The notes below the pieces were generated by a model. That model was not told the origin of the DNA, searched no databases, and saw only the letters and a list, made by a program, of their open reading frames with translations. The position numbers were made by a program, and so were the translations under genes. Below, one piece after another: positions 1-4,947 of a stretch of DNA of 6,218 nt (position 1 is the stretch's first letter; the number at the start of each line of letters is the position of its first letter). Source of the stretch: Sporomusa sp. (GTDB lineage Bacteria > Bacillota_C > Negativicutes > Sporomusales > Sporomusaceae); the NCBI GenBank assembly GCA_029256645.1, contig JAQSXM010000218.1, positions 1 through 6,218 on the forward strand. Direction: 5' to 3'.

Positions 1-822
1 AACATCACTGAGATGGCAGACGTTCCTTCCTCTCAGTTGCAACGCTATCAGCAGGACTGGGTTAAGCCAGTGCATCTTGACATCCGTGTCCCAAAAACTA
101 AATGGTGTATTTTACGCTGGCCGAACGCCTCTATGGCACAGTCGGCAAGTACCAGCACTGAAGCATTTGAGGACTTTTACTTTAACGTTTGCAACCTGGA
201 CTATGGAAAAATGGCCAAAGCCATGGATCCCTTGGTCAGCCTCATGGAAAGAACCGACAAAGTTAAAATTACCGGGCCTGATACCGACTTAACATTCTCA
301 ATAAAAGGTATTCCGGCAGTAAAATGCTCAGGTCTCAGAAATATCCCGGACGGTGAGGTATATACCGCGCCTGTCAGGGATTCAGTGAATGGTGTCCTTG
401 CTTATAATACGCCGGCAGTATACCAGGGATTTACTTATGAAAACATTCGCCTTGAATTTAAAGATGGAAAAATAATTAAAGCCACAGCAAATGACGCCGA
501 AAAGATCAACAAGATATTTGACACTGATGAAGGGGCCCGTTACATCGGAGAATTCGCCTTAGGGGTCAATCCTTATATTGAGAAGCCCATGAAGGATACC
601 TTATTTGATGAAAAAATTAAAGGTAGTTTCCACTTCACCCCTGGCAACGCGTATGATGTCGCCTTCAATGGTAATAAATCAGCGATTCATTGGGATTTAG
701 TCTGTATTCAAAATCAGGAATACGGCGGTGGTGAAATCCGTTTCGACGATAAACTAATCCGCAAGGATGGGCGGTTCATACTTCCCGAGCTTGAGGGGTT
801 AAATCCGGAGAATCTACTATAA
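1..822 (+). CDS. M29-family metallo-aminopeptidase (aminopeptidase T-like), 5' end missing
   Basis: The reading frame is open from base 1 (N-I-T-E-M...), so the ATG at 13 is most likely internal. The visible 273 codons are the C-terminal two thirds of a protein that in the M29 family is usually about 370-410 residues. M29 enzymes (Thermus AmpT, staphylococcal AmpS) are cytoplasmic dinuclear-metal exopeptidases that remove N-terminal residues from peptides. All the family's metal and catalytic positions appear to be present. Counting from the ATG at 13 they are Glu115 (in IPDGEVYTAP), Glu180 (IGEFALGVNP), His207 and Tyr214 (HFTPGNAYD), and His226 and Asp228 (SAIHWDLV). The distance between the Tyr and the last His is shorter than I recall for AmpT, but SAIHWDLV itself is a typical family motif. 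The gene ends with TAA just before a strong terminator. The substrate range cannot be read from the sequence. Confidence 0.9.
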   Translation, partial: NITEMADVPSSQLQRYQQDWVKPVHLDIRVPKTKWCILRWPNASMAQSASTSTEAFEDFYFNVCNLDYGKMAKAMDPLVSLMERTDKVKITGPDTDLTFSIKGIPAVKCSGLRNIPDGEVYTAPVRDSVNGVLAYNTPAVYQGFTYENIRLEFKDGKIIKATANDAEKINKIFDTDEGARYIGEFALGVNPYIEKPMKDTLFDEKIKGSFHFTPGNAYDVAFNGNKSAIHWDLVCIQNQEYGGGEIRFDDKLIRKDGRFILPELEGLNPENLL

Positions 823-834
823 TTAAAGCAAAAA

Positions 835-872
835 CGAGGTTGCCACATTATTTGTGGCAACCTCGCCTTTTT
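835..872. terminator. Bidirectional intrinsic terminator between the aminopeptidase gene and speE
   Basis: A perfect 13-bp stem (CGAGGTTGCCACA at 835-847 with its complement at 853-865) encloses a 5-base loop. It is followed on the + strand by CCTTTTT and on the - strand by TTTTGCTTTAATT. It lies 12 bases after the aminopeptidase stop and about 13 bases past the end of the convergent speE, so it can end both transcripts. Confidence 0.92.
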
Positions 873-885
873 CGTTGTCAGTAGC

Positions 886-1722
886 TTATTTTAGTAACTC
901 CTGCATAAAGTTTGGTAGTGCAAAACAGCTTTTTTGAATTTCCCGGTTGTGATACCGTGTGCCAAAATTTCCCGGAATCCGGGCACCATCAGTATTAATT
1001 GGATCATATTGCTTAGAGCCAATGGTAAAGCAATGTAACCCGCTTGGATACAGCGGGATGTTAGCCAGATACACACGCGTAATGGGGAACAAGGACGCAA
1101 TGTCCGCCTTAAGCCGTTTTATCAGATCCTGATGGAAAAAGGGGGATTCAGTCTGTTGTACAAACAAACCATCAGGCTTGAGTGCCTTATGTACATTTTG
1201 ATAAAAGGAATGAGTGAACAACCCTTCACCGGGACCGATAGGATCCGAACAATCTACAATAATGACATCATATTTATTTTCTACTTCCTGCATATGTTTA
1301 ATCCCATCGCCAATTTTCAGACGCAGCTTAGGATGGTTTTCATTTAAGGCCACACTAATCTCCGGCAGATATTTTTTGCTGACATCAACAACCAGGCCGT
1401 CAATCTCCACCATCTCAGCTATTTCAACCGACTGATGTTTAACAACCTCGCGGATAGTCCCACCGTCTCCGCCGCCAATTACCAGGACGGTTTTAGGATT
1501 AGGATGCGCAAACAGTGGCACATGGGCAATCATCTCATGGTAAATAAACTCATCAAAAATTGAAGTCTGGAATACGCCATCTAACACTAGCATCCGCCCA
1601 AATTCAAGCGAGTCAACTACAGCGACTTGCTGAAATTCTGACCGGCCGGCATATAGCGTTTCCTTAATCCGAGCGGTAAGACCCAAATTTTCAGTTTGAT
1701 ATTCTGTATACCATAACTCCAT
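886..1722 (-). CDS. speE: Spermidine synthase (polyamine aminopropyltransferase)
   Basis: This cytoplasmic enzyme transfers the aminopropyl group of decarboxylated S-adenosylmethionine to putrescine, giving spermidine and methylthioadenosine. The 278-residue length is normal for bacterial SpeE. A small N-terminal beta domain (about 1-55) is followed by a Rossmann-type methyltransferase fold. Visible signatures are YHEMIAHVPL (61-70), the nucleotide-binding GGGDGG (83-88), the acidic pair in MVEID (104-108) for the ribose, GDG at 138-140, the catalytic aspartates in VDCSDPIGP (D157, D160), and YPSGL (225-229) with FTIGSK after it. The ATG is preceded by AAGGGGGA with an 8-base gap, which supports this start. 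The gene is flanked by terminators on both sides and has no speB, speD or arginine decarboxylase gene beside it, so it looks monocistronic. Whether putrescine or another diamine is the preferred acceptor cannot be told here. Confidence 0.97.
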   Translation of the reverse strand: MELWYTEYQTENLGLTARIKETLYAGRSEFQQVAVVDSLEFGRMLVLDGVFQTSIFDEFIYHEMIAHVPLFAHPNPKTVLVIGGGDGGTIREVVKHQSVEIAEMVEIDGLVVDVSKKYLPEISVALNENHPKLRLKIGDGIKHMQEVENKYDVIIVDCSDPIGPGEGLFTHSFYQNVHKALKPDGLFVQQTESPFFHQDLIKRLKADIASLFPITRVYLANIPLYPSGLHCFTIGSKQYDPINTDGARIPGNFGTRYHNREIQKSCFALPNFMQELLK

Positions 1723-1994
1723 TTATATAATCCCCCTTATTTATTTTAGCTTCTATAGCTTCCCCTAATTTATATGATTTGTTCAGGCACAAATTTTATC
1801 ACAAATTTTGCCATATGGGAAGATAAATCTGTAAAAATGAGGTTAATGTATGCAAATCTTTAAGAATGCATTTAATTAGTTAGATTTTACCATATGTTAT
1901 GAATTATTTATATCGATTATCATATATAGTTAATTTACATTTTCCAGTTTACTATTCACAAGAGTTATATCGAAAAACGTTCTGCGTTTATTCC
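1723..1994. other. AT-rich non-coding stretch upstream of speE
   Basis: I find no credible gene, RNA gene or known riboswitch in this gap. The part next to speE must carry its promoter. On the - strand a TATAAA lies around 1772, but there is no convincing -35 at the right distance. A 10-base direct repeat (CACAAATTTT at 1788-1797 and again at 1800-1809) lies about 65-90 bases upstream of the speE start. The rest (about 1830-1990) is AT-rich with only short, imperfect palindromes. Confidence 0.6.
1788..1809. repeat. Two 10-bp direct repeats upstream of speE
   Basis: CACAAATTTT occurs twice with a 12-base period. The outer flanks GGCA and TGCC also give the block a rough palindromic character. 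It lies upstream of the only TATAAA-like element for speE, so it could be a regulator site, but AT-rich DNA produces such repeats by chance quite often. Confidence 0.35.
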
Positions 1995-2046
1995 AACAAC
2001 AAAAAGCAGCCGCCAGCATAATTGCTGACGGTTGCTTTTTGTTGTT
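1995..2046. terminator. Long intrinsic terminator downstream of the YmaF-family gene
   Basis: Arms at 1995-2017 and 2024-2046 (23 bases each, 21 complementary, loop ATAATT) form a long hairpin. Its inner part is GC-rich (AGCCGCCAGC-type) and its outer part is an A-tract/T-tract (GCTTTTTGTTGTT). Read from the - strand it begins 4 bases after the TAA of the YmaF-family gene and ends in a T-rich tail, as expected for a rho-independent terminator. The A/T symmetry would let it work on either strand. Confidence 0.88.
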
Positions 2047-2050
2047 CAGG

Positions 2051-2587
2051 TTATTTTTCTTCTTCCGGCCGCTTACCAAATTTATATTTATACTTAGGCA
2101 TAGCTTTCGGCATGTCACAACAGTCATCATCATCGTCTTCACAGCAATCGTGGTCATCATCATCATCTTCACAGAAATCATCATCTTCTTCTTCTTCGCA
2201 GCAGTCATCGTCGTCGGAATCGCGGTCAGATGGTCCAAGACCGGTAGCACCGGCAAAAGTGTGGCAATGATCATCATCTTCACTTGTTGTACCTTCGAAA
2301 TAGTGGACATGGTTACAGTCCGGCATCTCAATGGCCGGGCCGGTCATAACATCTTCGGTATGCCAGTGGCCACATTCCCCTTCTTCAACAATAAAGGAAG
2401 TCCGGCCATGGATTCTGTGAACATGGGATCTACCCCTTTCACGCGCCGGGCCACTAACACCCAAAATAATATGCTGATGGTCATCAGCCACATCGACCTC
2501 AGTAAGATAAGTATGAACATGTAACATATTGGGCCGGGGTTTATTGTGGTGATGTTTAGGTTTACGATCTTCTCCATTGATAGGCAT
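2051..2587 (-). CDS. YmaF-family protein with His-x-His repeats and an Asp/Cys-rich tail
   Basis: This 178-residue protein has no signal peptide or membrane segment. Its middle part (about 23-118) matches what I know of the YmaF family (Pfam YmaF). It has repeated HVH ... GHxH/DDHxH ... G-x-T/S-G units: HVH at 23-25, 55-57 and 93-95, DDHQH at 35-39, GHWH at 73-76, TGPAIEMP at 82-89, and HYFEGTTSEDDDHCH at 95-109. An HHH run lies at 12-14. Residues 120-158 form a low-complexity tail of Asp, Glu and Cys (21 Asp, 6 Glu and 7 Cys in 39 residues), followed by a basic KYKYKFGKRP end. I chose the ATG at 2587 and not the TTG at 2605, because TTG GAG GTG is itself the ribosome binding site for that ATG. 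The family has no firm function that I know of. The His, Cys and Asp content suggests metal binding, which is inference. Confidence 0.82.
   Translation of the reverse strand: MPINGEDRKPKHHHNKPRPNMLHVHTYLTEVDVADDHQHIILGVSGPARERGRSHVHRIHGRTSFIVEEGECGHWHTEDVMTGPAIEMPDCNHVHYFEGTTSEDDDHCHTFAGATGLGPSDRDSDDDDCCEEEEDDDFCEDDDDDHDCCEDDDDDCCDMPKAMPKYKYKFGKRPEEEK
2114..2230 (-). repeat. Low-complexity GAT/GAC/GAA repeat with a 30-base tandem duplication
   Basis: The DNA encoding the acidic tail is a run of Asp and Glu codons interrupted by Cys codons. Within it a 22-base block at 2123-2144 recurs at 2153-2174 with one mismatch. This is a 30-base (10-residue) period and gives CEDDDDD twice. Such tracts expand and contract readily, so tail length may vary between strains. 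Confidence 0.8.
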
Positions 2588-2596
2588 AGCCTGTCG

Positions 2597-2603
2597 CACC
2601 TCC
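2597..2603 (-). promoter_or_regulatory. Ribosome binding site that fixes the start of the YmaF-family gene
   Basis: On the - strand GGAGGTG stands 9 bases before the ATG at 2587. The in-frame TTG at 2605 overlaps this motif and has no good ribosome binding site of its own, so the six extra N-terminal residues it would add are unlikely to be translated. Confidence 0.85.
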
Positions 2604-2661
2604 AAAAGATTTCGTATACCATATCCTATGCTTTGAACTGAGCATTGGCTACTAGTAATTC

Positions 2662-2688
2662 AGTTTACATATTATTTAAATGTGTCAA
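2662..2688 (-). promoter_or_regulatory. Candidate sigma-A promoter of the YmaF-family gene
   Basis: On the - strand there is a perfect -35 TTGACA (2688-2683) followed after 15 bases by TAAACT (2667-2662). The spacing is shorter than the ideal 17 and the -10 is imperfect, so this is only a candidate. It would give a leader of roughly 65-70 bases. Confidence 0.4.
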
Positions 2689-2705
2689 CTTACTTTTACT
2701 AAGCA

Positions 2706-2716
2706 TATAGTATAGT
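2706..2716 (+). promoter_or_regulatory. Possible -10 region of the diguanylate cyclase gene
   Basis: Two overlapping TATAGT hexamers (2706-2711 and 2711-2716) lie 35-45 bases before the cyclase ATG. No good -35 is visible at 16-18 bases upstream. The ribosome binding site GGAGGG (2740-2745) follows, 5 bases before the ATG. Confidence 0.25.
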
Positions 2717-2750
2717 AACAAGCAATCAAGTTCTTGTATGGAGGGACGTA

Positions 2751-3854
2751 ATGCCCAAAGATAAAAAATTCGGTAAACTACTTGCAACCCGTATGTTTGT
2801 CTTGGCCCTAATAACCGGTCTTTTAATCTCTTTATGCACACCACTAACATATCTCGGTTGGGCCTGGAGAGCTAAACAAGCCGACACAGCAGCCCTCGCT
2901 CAACAAATTGCCCGGGAGGCACAGGAAATCATTATCAGCAACCCAGATGCGCATCAACACAACTTACAGCTGCTTAACAGGTTGGTTTCGCACTATCAGC
3001 AAAAACCTGATATAAAGCATCTCAAAATAGCCACCAACTGGTTAAACAGTGAAAGCTCAGCCACAACACCATCACCATCAATATTTGATGTTACCCGGCG
3101 TGTAGATCTCACTTTTCAGGGCACACCTTATGGTTACATTGAGCTAACAGCCACAGCTACTAGTGTAATTATGTCTACAATGCTCTTAGTTGGTATCTTC
3201 TTCGGGCTGGGACTATTGACAAATACCCTGCTATACCGTCTACCGGTCGGTATAATTAGTGAAAATGAAAAGGATTTGGATATTATGACTGCCAAGCTGA
3301 AAAATAAGGCTGCCGAACTTGCGCATGTTCAAAACATTCTTGAGCAAGCATCATTCATTGACTGCAAAACCGGTCTGTGTAATACCAGCCAATCGATAAA
3401 ATTCCTGGATGAGGAAATGGCAAAGATATCCTCATATGGCGGTTCACTGAGTGTCCTTATGATGGACATTGACCATTTTAAGCAATATAATGACCATTCC
3501 GGTTATACTCAGGGTGATGAAGTGCTTGTCACAATATCCACATTGTTAAAAACCTATATTCGCAACAACGATTTAGCCGGGCGGTTTGGTGGCGAAGAAT
3601 TTATCATCATCCTGCCTGACGTTGATAAAACCCAGGCAGTAGCCACTGCCGACAGGCTGCGTGTCAGCATCGAAAAATATCCTTTCCCGAACGAGGAACA
3701 TCAACCTGCCAATCGAATTACTGTCAGTATCGGTATCTGCACCTATACCGGCGGTCCCTTGTCGGTTCAGCAGCTTATCGCCCAGGTTGAGCAAGCCCTG
3801 CAGCAAGCCAAAAATGACGGACGCAATACAGTTTCTATATACCAAACCACCTAA
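2751..3854 (+). CDS. Membrane-anchored diguanylate cyclase (GGDEF domain)
   Basis: This 367-residue protein should make cyclic di-GMP from two GTP at the inner face of the cytoplasmic membrane. Two hydrophobic segments (about 13-36 and 138-163) bracket an extracytoplasmic region of roughly 100 residues that I cannot match to a named sensor domain. A coiled-coil-like linker (about 171-198) joins them to a GGDEF domain from about 200 to the end. The active-site loop is GGEEF (280-284). The metal Asp lies in MMDIDHFK (238-244), followed by QYND. The product-inhibition I-site RxxD is intact as R271-N-N-D274, exactly five residues before GGEEF. Two departures from consensus are SGYTQGD where GHxxGD is usual, and TGLCNT where TGLxNR is usual; neither removes a catalytic residue. 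The start has GGAGGG 5 bases upstream. Its last 20 bases overlap the end of the opposing azlD. The signal sensed and the targets are unknown. Confidence 0.92.
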   Translation: MPKDKKFGKLLATRMFVLALITGLLISLCTPLTYLGWAWRAKQADTAALAQQIAREAQEIIISNPDAHQHNLQLLNRLVSHYQQKPDIKHLKIATNWLNSESSATTPSPSIFDVTRRVDLTFQGTPYGYIELTATATSVIMSTMLLVGIFFGLGLLTNTLLYRLPVGIISENEKDLDIMTAKLKNKAAELAHVQNILEQASFIDCKTGLCNTSQSIKFLDEEMAKISSYGGSLSVLMMDIDHFKQYNDHSGYTQGDEVLVTISTLLKTYIRNNDLAGRFGGEEFIIILPDVDKTQAVATADRLRVSIEKYPFPNEEHQPANRITVSIGICTYTGGPLSVQQLIAQVEQALQQAKNDGRNTVSIYQTT

Positions 3855-4158
3855 AAGACAAAATTGCGATTAGACCCATTCCCATAGTAAGGATAGCATT
3901 CCGGCACAGATAAGCCACAACAGCAGTCAGAATTCCAGCCAGGAGATAATGATTGTTCAGCGACAAATCAATCCAGCCTTGTGGCAAAATCACCCCCGGC
4001 ACGATCAACGCTGTTAAAACAGCAGTCGGAAGATGTTTAAACCAGCGTTCAAACCAGGTTGGCAAGCCAGTTTTCTTCAATAATGCAACCGCCCCAAATC
4101 TGGTAAAAAAGGTTACTGCTGCCATCCCCAAAATAATCAGCATAATTTCATACCGCAT
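3835..4158 (-). CDS. azlD: AzlD-type small subunit of a branched-chain amino acid exporter
   Basis: This is a 107-residue integral membrane protein with about three to four hydrophobic segments (about 4-27, 44-60, 70-86 and 89-103). It carries the family marks TFFTR (16-20), a WFKHLPTAVLTALIVP stretch (39-54) and RNAILTMGMG (86-95). AzlD works with AzlC; the Corynebacterium counterpart BrnFE exports isoleucine, leucine and methionine, and in Bacillus subtilis azlCD overexpression gives azaleucine resistance. Its ATG lies inside the end of azlC (11-base overlap), with AGGAGGA 5-6 bases upstream, which suggests translational coupling. The 3' end runs 20 bases into the diguanylate cyclase gene on the other strand, with no terminator visible between them. 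Substrate specificity is inferred from the family. Confidence 0.93.
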   Translation of the reverse strand: MRYEIMLIILGMAAVTFFTRFGAVALLKKTGLPTWFERWFKHLPTAVLTALIVPGVILPQGWIDLSLNNHYLLAGILTAVVAYLCRNAILTMGMGLIAILSFRWFGI

Positions 4159-4834
4159 GTTTATCCTCCTTTTCTAATAAGCCGCCTGTAATGCTTGCAG
4201 CCAAACAGGCGGCTATTATATACCATTTCCCCGGAAAATAGGCTGCTCCCACTACGGCTACTATAGCAGCAACAAGGCAGACTGCAACACTGACATGATT
4301 TGTCAGCCGCGGCATCAGCATTGCCAGAAAAGTAGCTGGCATTGCAAAATCAAGCCCCCAGGCCAGTGGGTCAGGTATATAGCTGCCCACTAATACACCA
4401 ATGGTCGTAGAGGCGGCCCAGATAAAATAAAAAGCCCAGCTGCTCCCCATCTGATAATCGGCACTATACCCTTCTTTATCCGTCCGGTTCATTGTAACAC
4501 TATAAGACTCGTCAGTCAGAGAAAATGTTAACAGCAGTTGCCGGGCAAGCGGTAACTTTAGCAAATGTGGCGCCAGTGACACACCCATCAATAAATGTCT
4601 TAGATTGATTAATAGTGTAGTAAATACAATAAGACCCCAACCAGTAATCCCAGCCCCTAACATTGTGATACCGATAAATTGTGCCGCTCCGGCAAAGACC
4701 AGTAATGACATAAGTACTGTTTCCACAGGCGTCAGACCTGCCGCCAGCCCCATCACCCCGCAGGTAATACCAAAGGGTACAACCCCCAGCATGACAGGCA
4801 GGCTGTCCTGCACCCCTTGCATATAATCTTTCAT
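4148..4834 (-). CDS. azlC: AzlC-type large subunit of a branched-chain amino acid exporter
   Basis: This is a 228-residue polytopic membrane protein of normal family length. Motifs in order: VVPFGITCG (18-26), FAGAAQF (47-53), NLRHLLMG (77-84), TDESYS (107-112) and the conserved DFAMPATFLAMLMP (162-175), followed by two closely spaced C-terminal helices. It forms the permease unit with AzlD, probably exporting branched-chain amino acids or toxic analogues driven by the ion gradient. The start is ATG, with AAAGGTGG seven bases upstream. It is the first gene of a two-gene operon and is divergent from a MocR-type regulator. A 10-bp perfect inverted repeat near its 3' end could fold just before the azlD ribosome binding site. 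Confidence 0.95.
   Translation of the reverse strand: MKDYMQGVQDSLPVMLGVVPFGITCGVMGLAAGLTPVETVLMSLLVFAGAAQFIGITMLGAGITGWGLIVFTTLLINLRHLLMGVSLAPHLLKLPLARQLLLTFSLTDESYSVTMNRTDKEGYSADYQMGSSWAFYFIWAASTTIGVLVGSYIPDPLAWGLDFAMPATFLAMLMPRLTNHVSVAVCLVAAIVAVVGAAYFPGKWYIIAACLAASITGGLLEKEDKHAV
4180..4214 (-). promoter_or_regulatory. Hairpin in the azlC coding sequence just before the azlD ribosome binding site
   Basis: AGCCGCCTGT and its exact complement ACAGGCGGCT (4180-4189 and 4205-4214) are separated by 15 bases. In the - strand mRNA the stem ends about 9 bases before AGGAGGA of azlD. There is no T-run after it, so it is not a normal terminator. It may slow ribosomes, protect the mRNA or tune azlD translation. 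The function is inferred. Confidence 0.5.
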
Positions 4835-4884
4835 AACTCCCCCACCTTTTTTGTATTTATTTTATATTACTTGGCAGGAAAAAC

Positions 4885-4912
4885 ATTGTAAATATCCAAT
4901 TACTAAATCAAA
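4885..4912 (-). promoter_or_regulatory. azlC: Candidate promoter of azlCD
   Basis: On the - strand TTTGAT (4912-4907) is followed after 16 bases by TACAAT (4890-4885), a fair sigma-A -10. The left arm of the 14-bp inverted repeat lies between and over these elements, so a protein bound there would interfere with transcription. The leader to the azlC ATG would be about 45 bases, too short for a T-box. Confidence 0.4.
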
Positions 4913-4931
4913 GAAGATAATTGGATATTTA
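4889..4931. promoter_or_regulatory. Perfect 14-bp inverted repeat, candidate operator between azlC and the MocR regulator
   Basis: TAAATATCCAATTA (4889-4902) and its exact complement TAATTGGATATTTA (4918-4931) flank a 15-base spacer. The left arm overlaps the candidate azlC promoter. The right arm overlaps a GATAAT (4916-4921) and ends at the AGGGAG ribosome binding site of the regulator gene. The position suits a site used by the adjacent regulator to control both directions. A hairpin in the regulator's own mRNA leader is the alternative. Confidence 0.6.
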
Positions 4932-4947
4932 GGGAGTTTTATTTGAA

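Noticed and set aside
13..15. ATG at 13 as the true start of the aminopeptidase
   Set aside because: The frame stays open to base 1, there is no ribosome binding site in the 12 bases before it, and the product would lack about a third of the usual M29 length.
2111..2230. CRISPR-like or minisatellite array
   Set aside because: The repetition is in-frame codon repetition within a gene that has a clear start, stop and conserved domain. There are no unique spacers of constant length.
1930..2524. Long open frames on both strands across the YmaF-family gene, including a Met/Thr-rich one on the - strand and an Ile/Val/Phe-rich one on the + strand
   Set aside because: They are frame-shifted or antisense readings of the triplet-repeat DNA encoding the Asp-rich tail. 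They have biased, low-complexity composition, lack ribosome binding sites and cover the terminator.
2606..2750. Cyclic di-GMP riboswitch in front of the diguanylate cyclase or YmaF-family gene
   Set aside because: No GEMM-type conserved core or tetraloop-receptor pattern is seen in this short AT-rich space.
4180..4214. Terminator inside azlC
   Set aside because: The stem is strong but the following bases are TTATTAG, not a T-run, and azlD with a good ribosome binding site follows at once.
4835..4888. T-box or leucine-responsive leader for azlCD
   Set aside because: The leader is only about 45-50 bases, with no room for specifier and antiterminator stems.
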